From Zizania palustris (taxonomy: Eukaryota > Streptophyta > Magnoliopsida > Poales > Poaceae): a stretch of 64,000 bases of DNA. The translations under genes were made by a program, and so were the position numbers. Positions 47,901 to 56,912 of this stretch are shown one piece after another. The stretch lies in the NCBI GenBank assembly GCA_019279435.1, contig JAAALK010000289.1, positions 30,620,603 to 30,684,602 of the forward strand, given 5' to 3'. The notes below the pieces were generated by a model. The model did no database searches and was not told where the DNA came from. It was given only the letters and a program-made list of their open reading frames with translations. Positions within the stretch are counted from its first letter, which is position 1. Every line of letters begins with the position of its first letter.

Positions 47901-48446
47901 TGCAATGATGTCTTCGGGGACATGAGCGGCCCAGAAGGCATCAGAGAACTCCACCCAAGTATGGACGTGTCCCTCGGGCAAGGTCTTGCGCAGATTGTAC
48001 CACCATTCTGTGGTGGGACCTTGGAGCTGGTGGGCGGCGAAAGCCACCCTCTCCTGCTCAGTGTAGGTCAGCAGGTCTAGCTTTTTCCCAATGGTTCTCA
48101 ACCAATCCCCAGCCTCCATGGGGTTGGTGGTGCTCGAGAAGGTGGGTGGGCGGACTCGGAGGAATTCCGAGAGCTGAGAGGCGGGAGCGGGAGCTGGAGT
48201 GGTGGGGCGGGGCAGCTCGGGCTATTGGTGGAGGCGGAAGAACTGAGCCTGCTGCTCTTGCATCTGCTGCTGCTGCTGCATCTGGTTTAGCAGTGCAGCG
48301 ACCAACTGGTTCTGGTTGGCCATCATTTCGGCCAACGTGGGGTGATTGGCGACCGGGGCTTGCCTTTGCCCGGTTGCTCCCCATTGTGGCAAGTTGCCAT
48401 TTTCTCCTCCGTTCTGAGGGACGTCGGAGCCTTGAGTGTTAGTCAT
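44925..48446 (-). pseudogene. gag-pol of element B: Gag, protease, RT, RNase H, start of integrase
   Basis: The start codon at 48446 (MTNTQGSDVPQNGG) opens a frame that runs to 43971 with stops at 48222-48224, 45090-45092, 45027-45029 and 44961-44963. Order: Gln-rich N-terminus, retrotrans_gag (about 48110-47600), zinc knuckle [14 protein letters not shown] (about 47405-47445), protease [14 protein letters not shown] (intact DTG), RT with [11 protein letters not shown] and [11 protein letters not shown], RNase H ([19 protein letters not shown]) and the integrase zinc domain ([17 protein letters not shown]...CDTC). The 1008-codon central part (48119-45093) is fully open. All key catalytic motifs of PR and RT look intact. 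Confidence 0.95.
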
Positions 48447-48629
48447 CCTGAAGTTTTCAAAGTAGATAACATTTTCTTAGAGGAAATTATGCTTTATTCC
48501 AAAATGTCGTTCTTGCGATTACATTTATTGTCTTTTAGTTAATCCTTCACTCATGCCTTATATTTGACATGAGTGGCAATACAATCCAAAACAATAAAAG
48601 AAAACAATCAATCGGAAAAAAAACTACGT

Positions 48630-49442
48630 CTAAGGCAGCTCAGGGGACGTCTCGACTACGAGCTCGACGGAGACTGTCGGAGTCGTGGAGCTGGAGGGTC
48701 CGGCGAGTGGTGCGCTGCGAGAAATCCTCTTGGGCCTCACGGTGGGGATCCGAAGCGATTTCCTCTTGCGGGGCGGAAGGGGTGCGATCTCCTCGAGATC
48801 CTTCTTCAACTCCTTGAGCTGATGACGGAGCTGGGTGTTGACTATGACGCCTTGGCATAGAAGCTCGTTCTGACGCCTCAACTCCTCTACCTCGAGGGTC
48901 AACTAGGGGTTCTGCTGGACCTGCCGATGAAGCTCAGCATTCTCGTGGTTCAGGTTCTCCAAGGTATGGCGGTAGAAGTCGATGGTATCATGCTGGCTGT
49001 CTGCGTCGAGAACGGCCTCTGTGTGGAGGGTGTCCATGGCCTCCAAAAGTCTCATGGTGCGGGCGATGGCGGAGTTGCTCTGGGTGAGGGGGCTGATGTA
49101 GATGCTGCGGTGACTCCCTGGTGTGCGCATGGGCATGAAGCGGTAGACGGTGTCACGGAGGTGGCAGTCGTAGACCAGTCGAAGCTCGGCGAGGGCCTGA
49201 AGTGCGGCGCGCTGGCTGGCCACCACGAACGAAGGTCCTCCAACTCCATGGGTGTAGAAGGGAGGCTTCGTGGAGGAGGAGCGGATGACAACCATGACCT
49301 CGCAGTAGCTCTCGCTCGCATCGGGAAAAATCCCGTGGAACACGGGCTCATGGGAGAATCCCAAGAAGCCGATGAGCACGCGAAGCTCGCGGATGAATCC
49401 GGCCTCGTCACGAAGAGTCCCGCTCAGGGTATGGACCGGCAT
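48630..49442 (-). pseudogene. Extra ORF (ORF0) upstream of gag in element B, one stop
   Basis: A start at 49442 opens a 270-codon frame ending at 48630, interrupted by a single TAG at 48903-48905. It lies between the primer binding site and gag, on the element's coding strand. The N-terminal 120 residues are mixed (FLGFSHEPVFHGIFPDAS, RLVYDCHLRDTVYRFMP). Residues about 130-235 are Leu/Glu/Gln-rich with heptad-like spacing (LENLNHENAELHRQ, LEVEELRRQNELL, LKELKKDLEEI), suggesting a coiled coil. The C-terminus is basic and Ser/Pro-rich. I recognise no domain. Extra ORFs before gag have been described in some grass gypsy elements, but function is unknown. Confidence 0.7.
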
Positions 49443-49563
49443 CTACAAAAGAGAGAAAATTTTTGTGAAAACCTCGGAAGATGAGAGGATAAGCAATTTT
49501 GTACGAAAATATGGTTAATATAAGTCCTAGGGTCAGGTCTGTTTGGCTTCCTACAGTCAAGTC

Positions 49564-49576
49564 GGCTCTAATACCA
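49564..49576 (-). other. Primer binding site of gypsy element B
   Basis: Plus strand ggctctaatacca equals minus strand TGGTATTAGAGCC. It is the iMet-type site with one transition from the usual TGGTATCAGAGC, and lies 3 bp inside the 5' LTR. Confidence 0.88.
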
Positions 49577-49579
49577 TCT

Positions 49580-52500
49580 TGTCACGCCCCGATTTAATAA
49601 ATCAGGACCTTTATTGAAATTCCATAGAAAATCAATAAACCAAGATGTTCATCATGCGACGACGTACAATACGAGCAATCATTCACGGTTCGTAGACCGT
49701 ATTAGTAGAAAAGTGAATAAAGATGAAGAGAAACTAATAAATCCAAGGGTCCTAGATGAATGCCTCCTTCCAGTCTCGCCTTGACTGGGTCGCTACTCCA
49801 GACCTTCATCCTCCTCGTAGTAGACGGGCTCTGGTGGTGTAAGTCAATGGGGGTGAGTACAAACGTACTCAGCAAGCCACCAAATGCAAATATAATGTAG
49901 AGTAATAACAAGGGAGATAGTGACTAATTTTGCGGAAAAGCGTAATTGGTAAAGCAATTAAATGTGATCAATTTATTAGTACTGAAATGTAAACATGTGT
50001 ATGCATCATCATCTTCTAACTCGAGGGGTACAGTCAGCCCCACCTCGCTCAACAGTCCTTACATGCCATGAATAACTCAATCATTCACACAATAGTAAAC
50101 TAACTGCGAGTAGTCACACAACCCGCCCTTGACCGTGGGCTCGGCTTTTCAAAAAGATTAAATTACTCTGATCAGAGATGTACCATTGTACCCACAAGGC
50201 ACGCACTCACCACTTACACCAAAGTGTAACGAGATGACCCATACCATGGGAACTCGTGCCAACACCTTCCATATGGTCCTCCTCGACTCAACAGCACCCT
50301 CTTATAGGTTTCATATGGTGTCCCGACGCGTCGGAGCCCCACCATACCCCCCTTGAGACTCGTCGGTACAAGTCACCCGCAGGTTGCCCCTTGCCCCCTC
50401 CACTATGGTGCATCGAGTTGGATTGGCCCATACTTCCAGTTAGGACTTACCCATTAGACTTGTGGTTGGTACGGAAGTGCTTTGCAACAGGTCCCGCAGA
50501 CCGGTCCTTATAGTGCCCCGGGTGCGACCAACCAGTTCCCGAGCTTGCACCCGGAACCCACCATACTTATAACATAGCCAACTCCAACAGAGTCCAGAGA
50601 CAAGATATAACGGGGAAATTCATATAACAGAATGCATCTATCTACGACTCATTCTTTTTATCCTATAGCAGTTGTGTCGGTACATTGGGCACTAGCTAAT
50701 ATTTTTATAGTAGAGTGACAAGGAGTTAAGGCTCAATAAGCATGGCTTGGGTTTGCACACAAGGACGGGGATCTAATAATTATAAGTGTAGGGCTGGATA
50801 TTTGACTAATGCAATAATATCCTATGAGTTATAGCGGTAGTTATGAAAAACTGGGCTCAATAAACAGATAAAAATCCACCAAATAATTAACATACATGTT
50901 TATGGGTTTGATTATGTGAAATAAGGTTTTAATATTCTGAAGTTTGGTGAAAAACAGTAAAGCTTATATTTTAAGGTTTTTTCCTAATTTTTTTTCTGAA
51001 TTAATAATTTTAACCCTAAGGGGTTTTGATTCATTTAATTAATAAGATTATTTTGGGCAATAGTAACATACTGTTTTTTATGGCATTAATGTGTAGAGAA
51101 TAAAATGCTGAGTTTAATAAAATTTGAATGGTGAAATTTGGAGTTAAAATGAGCAAGTTATGAATTTTCAAAGTTTAAATCAATTTCTGGAATTTTATTT
51201 GAACAGAAATTGGGCTTTAGTCCACGGTGAGCCAGGCTCACGGTGGACCGCTGTACTGCACGCGTGGACCGGATCAATCTGGATCGTCCGATCCAGATCA
51301 AGCGGCCAGGCGCGAGGCAGGATGTTTTAAATGAAATCGGACGGCCAGGATTATAACGCATCTAACGGGTACGCGTGGACGCACCAGATCGAATCCAGGT
51401 TTTAAGTTGCGATCAACGGTCAGGATCACAGGATACCGGTTTGACCAGATGCGAGGGCCCGGATTAAATCCCGAAGGGATTTAATCGTGGCCCTCCGATC
51501 GCGATCGGACGGCCATGACGTGATCCGACACGGCACGAGTGTAAGGGTACTTAGCCCCCTTCGTCTCCGGCTCCGGTGGGTTCGGGCGCGGTGGCGACGG
51601 CGGCAGCGAGCGCCTACAGTCCTAGCTGCCAGCAGAAATGGAACGAGGGGAATTCGACGGTCACAATGGTACCTTCGATGATGACGAAGGGCGACGGATG
51701 GCGACCGACGGCGAGGGGTAGACGGGGAGGTCCTTCGGGTGCTTGACGGCGGCGGTGATCCGACGACGTTCACGGCCAACAGAGGTGTGGCCGAGGATGG
51801 GCAGTCGACGATGGTCACGACGGTGGCGATGGCTAGGACGGAGGGGGTTCGAGGCGGCGGCGATTGGTGACCGGAGGTGGAGCAGAGGGTAAAACCCGAA
51901 AAGATGGCAGTGGCGCTCTGGAGGGCTTAGGCTAGAGCTTAGGCGTTGTGGGCAGTGGGCGGCGACCTAAGGGGTATTTATAGGGTCACCGGCGGCGAGG
52001 ATGGAAGGTTAGACCGAGGAAACCCGAAGGTTCCTTTCTATCTCCGGCGATGTTTTCCAAACTCATGGGTAGCCTTCCATAAACATGAAACCGCGTCGGC
52101 TTTAGATGGAATGGGGTCGCCGGCGATCGTGGGAAATGAATCCGGGGTCGGATCTGTGGATACGGGCGGTCGGCGGCTTGGAAGCAGAAGGGGGTCACCG
52201 GATAAGGAAGGGGGGATCCCCTTCCAACGAAGAAGACGAAGCTGATAGGTGGGCTCCACCTGTCAGTGGGCGAAACAGAAAAGGAAGGGCCGACAAGCGG
52301 GCCATAGCTGTCATGGAGTGGAAGCGGGATGGGAGGGGCTGATGGGTGGGGCCATGCGGGGTGCGGGCGGGAGAGAGAAGCGTGGGAGTGCGCCGACAGG
52401 CGGGTCCCACATGTCAGTGGCTGGCGGTCAGACTGGGTCGAGCTTGGGGCACTTTGGAGGTTGGCGGCCCGTTTAGAATTTAAATTGTTTTCTGATGTAA

Positions 52501-52750
52501 AATAATTACAGTAATTCATATATTTGTTTAAGGATTGAAGCACTGTTGATAAAAATTTGTAAAAATTCCTGAAATTATGCTTTGGCCTCTAGTTTATCTC
52601 ATAAAATTTTCAAGTCCATATTTTAAATAGTCCTCCCTGTTTTGCTTTAATAGGGCTCTTTTAGGGTTTTTCTTTAATAAATAAATTCAGAAATGTCTTT
52701 AATAATATATTTCTTTTATTTTATTCCTTTTTAAATCTTGGGGTGTTACA
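49580..52750 (-). repeat. 5' LTR of gypsy element B
   Basis: The 3171-bp LTR starts tgtcacgccccgattt and ends ggggtgttaca. It is close to identical to the other LTR except for a 140-bp deletion between tcaat repeats (junction at about 50860). Confidence 0.95.
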
Positions 52751-52755
52751 CACGG

Positions 52756-53543
52756 GTCGCCCTAGTCAGGCCGAGGTGACCATGGATTGGATCAAGGACA
52801 CTGAAGTATTCTTAGAGACGGTGTTTGGTAAACAGAATGTACGTGACAAGACCTGGTGTCCATGTAGTCGGTGCGAGAATAAGCGTCGACAAACAAAGGA
52901 TGCCATGGGTAAACACCTATGCAAATATGGGTTTATGCCAAATTATACCCGTTGGACGTATCATGGTGAGTCCCAACGTCTTAGAGACGAGGTGTTGCGA
53001 CATCGCATGGACGATGATGAGGGTGGGGTTGGATTTATGCTAGATGACTTTGAAGATGCGCATTTTGACGAAGCACGTGAAGAGGAAGTGCCGGAGCCAA
53101 CGGCAAAAGCATTTTATGACATGTTGTCCGCGTCAAAGCAACCTCTTCACGGTCACACTAAGGTTTCTCAACTGGATGCCATCACACGGCTAATGGCCAT
53201 CAAGTCGCAGTTTAGCTTGAGTCGAGAATGCATGTTTGTTATTGACTTGACGAAGACGATGGAAGTAGATAACGAAAGTGGTGCTGATGCCGATGAAGGA
53301 GACGAGATTCATAATGGAAGAGACTTAGAACTGCTAGAGAGATTGCACTCAAGCACTCAAAGTGATGACAACATTCCACCTCCTGAACAGCTGGACGATT
53401 ACATCATATCACGTGATAGTGATGACGATACATATGATCAGCAAATCCGGACGGCGATGACTATTTCTAGCAGCTGTATAAGAATTATGTTTAATTTTAG
53501 AATAAATGCGTTTATAACACATTTCACGGTTTATCTAAAGTGA
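52756..53543 (+). pseudogene. CACTA TNPD-like gene, main remaining exon (catalytic core deleted)
   Basis: The frame continues from 40591-40618: RPSQAEVTMDWIKDTEVFLE, the Transpos_assoc domain with its Cys/His pattern (WCPCSRCENKR, HLCKYGFMPNYTRWTYHGE), then RLMAIKSQFSLSRECM. Immediately after comes sequence typical of the C-terminal tail (NGRDLELLERLH...DDYIISRDSDDDTYD). The whole TNP2 transposase domain and DUF4218/DUF4216 are therefore missing: an internal deletion. A 1-nt frameshift near 53445 precedes the original-looking end (DGDDYF then TAG at 53468-53470). The truncated product could not catalyse transposition. Confidence 0.85.
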
Positions 53544-53574
53544 TTTACTCTTTTTCGTAGCAGGTGATTGAAAT

Positions 53575-55700
53575 ATGGTGGGGGGTTTAAAGAAATTAAT
53601 AAGTGCAGTAGTAGGAAAAGGCGGTAGATCCACTCCCTCTCAAGATGAGGTCGGGTCCTCATCTAGACCTCGAGGTAGGAGAACGAAGAAGTCAGCAGTG
53701 AGAGGAAAGGCACCCGCGCCCTTGAGTGAAACTACCAGCCATATACCGGCATCCCATCGCGACGATGATTACGTGCCGGATAAGGAGGAGGAGGAGCAGG
53801 CTAGGGTAGAGGAGGAGGAGGAGGTGGGGGCAGAGGGTAGGGAGGTTGGGGCAGAGGGAGAGGAGCAGGCTACAGAAGCGGCTGCAGTGTGGTTGCGTGG
53901 TCCTTCGTCACTCCCGAGGCGACCAGTGGCAGTAGCTGATCGTGCGCTCATTCGACCCGATGGAAATAGGTAAGTTTCTATAGAAAGTCTATAATGTATT
54001 CCTTTCGTTAGTTTAATTTTTAATATATACTAATACTTTTTAATAATATCGGGGTAGGAACTGGATTATGGTTGAACGAGCAGGTCGTGAGTGCTCACGC
54101 CATGTAAACGGCATCCTCGGGCTTCTTATCAAGGAAAAGTTCCCTGGTTTGGTATCTTTTGATGGGAGGATGGAGCCGGCGTACTCATGGAGGCACTATG
54201 AAAGTGCGCCGGACGCCCCTGACCGAGAAGGGAGACAATTTGCCCACCTAGCCGATCGAGTCAGGACTGAGCTCTGGGTAAGTTTATTTTCTTAATATAT
54301 GTGTCAATACTACTAACATGTGGATTACATAACATTCTCTTTACATCTATATGCGGGATTTTTATAGATGTGATGAGGGGTATGCGGATTAGGCTGCCAC
54401 TGTTATTAATAGAGCCGCCAAGAAGCTTGTCACCGACATGCATTATGAGGCGCGCATTCAAGCTGTTATTGACTTCTACGCTCAGCACCGCCGAGAGAGG
54501 AAGAACAAAAAGGATGCCCGGACCACATTTCTGACACGAGAGGAATACATGATGGTAAGTGTATTCTCGTGTATCTTCTAATACTTAATATTATGTCATT
54601 AACAACTTCACTTGCATTAAATAGGTCCCTCCACAGTGGTGTGCCGCTCATCTTGAGTGTTGGGGCCAAATTGTTGATAGGTGGTGTTCTGCCGAGTGGC
54701 AGAGCAGTCACGATGCATGCCGCCAGAGATGCCTACTCATGCCGGGGGCAGCGCACCATCAAGTCTCGCTGAACCTCGACCAGTTCAGGGCGAGATGGGT
54801 ATGTAGTTACATTTTCTTTTTTTCACTTAATTGCACAATATAACTCTAACTATCTTCTTGTTTCAGTCAACGGCCAATGCGGGTCAGAAATGCTCCCAAG
54901 TCATGGCATATGCTCTGGCTCACAAAGGGAGGGCGGTTGAAGGCAATACTTACAATCCAAATGACCCCGCTGAGTCGTACACTAATCGGAACGTATATCA
55001 ACGCCTCCAAGACTATTCAGAGATGGCAAGGGAAATGCATGGCGCCGATTATGACCCAATCGCACATGACATTGATGGCGAGATGGTCATGAGGGCTGGA
55101 GGAGGCAAGAGACATGGGCGATATTTGATGGGCGACGGCGCCATTGATACCCGTAGTACCCCCTCTCTATCTGAGGTGAGAGCTCGGAGCTCGACCTCCG
55201 GTCCGGATATACGCCCTCGCCGAGACACATCTATGGGTCTAATTGCTGATCTACAGGTTAGTTCATTTTCATCAATCATCGAACACTTCAATTTGTTTGT
55301 TTGAGAACGTTAATGACTATGAATTAATGTTTTGTAGGCCCAACTAAATAAAGAAAGATCACAAAGGACCGAGTGGCAGACCCAGATGGAGGCTCGGTTG
55401 CAGGCTCAGATGCAAGCTCATATGCAAGCCGAGATGCAGACCCAGATGCAGCAGTGGTTTGCGCAGATGGGTGGATCTTTCTCAGGTCATATGGGCCTGC
55501 CTGGACTTCCTCCTCAACCTCAACAATCTCCACGGACTCCACAGAGTGGCAATGTGAGTTTCTAATATTGTTTTTGTCGTTTTTGTTATATACAATTGTT
55601 CTAACTATTTTTCTTTTTTTTTCAGTTTCATTCATCGACAGTAGGATCAAACACGCTGCCATCTCCACACACTGGTCATAGCGGTAATGCTAACTTGTGA
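53575..55700 (+). pseudogene. CACTA TNPA-like accessory gene (plant transposase, Ptta/En/Spm family), near-complete
   Basis: Exons inferred from GT..AG sites and frame: 53575-53969, 54058-54277, about 54357-54554, 54625-54798, 54867-55256, 55338-55553 and 55626-55700. The product starts MVGGLKKLISAVVGKGGRST and has an acidic Glu-rich region. It then contains the transposase_24-type pattern (NWIMVERAG.., RRERKNKKDARTTFLTREEYM, CWGQIVDRWCS, SYTNRNVYQRLQDYSEM) and a Gln/Met-rich coiled coil (MEARLQAQMQAHMQAEMQTQMQ). Defects: the third exon's acceptor reads GG, not AG, near 54355-54356, and a TAG lies near 54388. In En/Spm the TNPA-type protein binds the subterminal repeats. Confidence 0.8.
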
Positions 55701-55734
55701 GGCGTGGTGTGAGTTGCCGTTATAAAATTGTTAA

Positions 55735-55970
55735 TTAACTTGAACTTGTCACCATGAACGCGAACTTGAACTTGTGATGTCAATTTGAACTTGTATTTGT
55801 GACGTGAACGTGAATTTGTGATGTGATCGTGAATTTTGTGATGTGAATGTGATTTTTGTGATGTGTATGTGATTTTTGTGATGTGAGTGAAATTGTGATT
55901 CATATAGTGATTGAATGTGAATTTTGGGGCAAATTTGTGACTAAATGTGAATTTGTGATGAATTTTGTGA
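55735..55970 (+). repeat. gtgaa/gtgatgtgaa minisatellite in the CACTA 3' region
   Basis: Degenerate repeats of gtgatgtgaacgtgaatttg and gatttttgtgatgtg lie right after the TNPA-like stop codon. Similar repeats are common 3' of CACTA genes in grasses. Confidence 0.7.
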
Positions 55971-56032
55971 TTAAATGTGTTTTTTTGGATGAAATATGCA
56001 TTAAATAAATGAAAAAATAATTTAAAAAAAAA

Positions 56033-56280
56033 TTTGCCAAGTGTTACACTCGGCAAAGCCACCTAAAATGCACAGAAACGTGCCACGTGGCACGTTTCTG
56101 TGCATTCTGGGGAGGCTTTGCCGAGTGCCTCCACGTGGGCACTCGGCAAACACCCTTCGTCGAGTGCCACGTGGGCACTCGACAAAGCCTCCACGTGCCC
56201 CCCCCGACCCCCCTTCGCCGAGTGCTCCACGTGGGCACTCGGCAAACACCCTTCGCCGAGTGCCACGTGGGCACTCGGCA
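56033..56280 (+). repeat. CACTA 3' subterminal array, ending at the LTR junction
   Basis: Repeats of ttcgccgagtgccacgtgg and gcactcggcaaa occur in both orientations, with a 40-bp perfect palindrome inside. 56179-56280 repeats 22549-22652 in direct orientation. The array stops at tcggca (56275-56280), where LTR sequence begins. Confidence 0.85.
56067..56106. repeat. Perfect 40-bp palindrome
   Basis: Each half is aatgcacagaaacgtgccac and its exact complement, without spacer. The centre is the CCACGTGG core (a G-box-like motif). It lies within the CACTA 3' subterminal array. Confidence 0.95.
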
Positions 56281-56491
56281 TGATGCGTGCGTGCGCGGAG
56301 GTCATGTTTGAGTGGGCGCTGCGTCACCTCTTGTATAAAGCTTTGACGATACGTTCATCAAGAAGTAGAGCGAGATCAGAGTTGCACAATGTAGACTCGT
56401 TGTTCGGCGCCACAAAATCTTGAGCATTGTTCATCTTCCATCTCCTGCCGTGAGAGAGAGAGAGTGAGCGAGCGATCGGAAGTTCCAACAC
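56281..56491 (+). repeat. 3' LTR of the small copia-like element, second part
   Basis: It continues the LTR broken at 22548: tgcgtgcgtgcgcggaggtc, the TATA-like cctcttgtataaagc, and the end gaagttccaaca at 56491. It is followed by ctcct (56492-56496), identical to the bases before the 5' LTR at 21371-21375. It matches 21535-21731 of the 5' LTR. Confidence 0.92.
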
Positions 56492-56496
56492 TCCTC

Positions 56497-56557
56497 TCTC
56501 ATTTCCCGAAACTCTAATCTTTGAGAATACGGAAATGTCGGAATGTAACGGGGCTTA
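56497..56557 (+). pseudogene. NLR pseudogene, part 3
   Basis: After the ctcct duplication the frame from 21375 resumes: LSHFPKL, an in-frame TAA, then SLRIRKCRNVTGL. This is the LRR tail that in monocot NLRs is followed by an AEQQ-type string. It ends in tta, the target duplication of the next MITE. Confidence 0.87.
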
Positions 56558-56909
56558 GGGCATCTCCAATGCAATGACTAGGATGGTTTCTATAGCATTA
56601 AATAGTAGTCCACATAAGCAAAAATCTGATGTGGCATGAGAGTTAATTAGGAAAGAGGAGAAAAGTTGAGGAAATGGTTTCTCATGCAAGAAATGGTTTC
56701 TATCACTAATACCAAGGATGAAGAAACCACTCTACATGCATTGGGAGAGTGTAGTAGTTTCTATAGATGGGGCCCACTTATTTATGATTGGGCAAAATAG
56801 GGAAAAATAAATAAAGACAAGAAATCATGCATTGTGAGAGTGACTTTCTATGAGTAGTTTCTTAGTGACATGGCATGTATAGAAACTGGTTTCTTGGTTG
56901 GGAATGCCC
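56558..56909. mobile_element. MITE with TTA target (Tourist/PIF-Harbinger-like) in NLR exon
   Basis: The insertion is 352 bp with inverted ends gggcatctccaatgcaatg and, at the right end inverted, gggcattcccaaccaag. The duplication TTA lies at 56555-56557 and 56910-56912. Removing it rejoins NVTGL and SAVEQQTMTT in frame. Confidence 0.88.
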
Positions 56910-56912
56910 TTA

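Larger units (their letters stand above)
40619..52750 (-). mobile_element. Ty3-gypsy LTR retrotransposon B (Tekay/Del-type chromovirus)
   Basis: The LTRs are 40619-43929 and 49580-52750. The target duplication cacgg (40614-40618 and 52751-52755) is perfect. The primer binding site (49564-49576) and polypurine tract (43930-43943) set the minus direction. From 5' to 3' it carries an extra ORF, then a single long gag-pol frame (48446 to 43971) ending in a chromodomain. Only four nonsense codons interrupt gag-pol and one the extra ORF, so this is the best-preserved autonomous-type element in the window. Confidence 0.96.
37966..56280 (+). mobile_element. CACTA element, copy 2 (5' end present, 3' terminus missing), with gypsy B nested
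   Basis: It starts with the terminal sequence cactaccggaaaatg at 37966. Subterminal gtttgccgagtgcc/ggcactcggcaaa repeats follow (37980-38285 and 39119-39270), then AT-rich repeats of about 500 bp, a C-rich leader, a hairpin, and two genes on the plus strand: a TNPD-type gene split by gypsy B and a TNPA-like gene. A 3' minisatellite and subterminal array follow. The array runs straight into the LTR at 56281 without a terminal ...TAGTG. Its natural 3' end may be the piece at 22549-22909. Confidence 0.85.

Noticed and set aside
47253..48080. 275-codon plus-strand ORF
   Set aside because: It is antisense to the gag region of gypsy B, which has clear family motifs.
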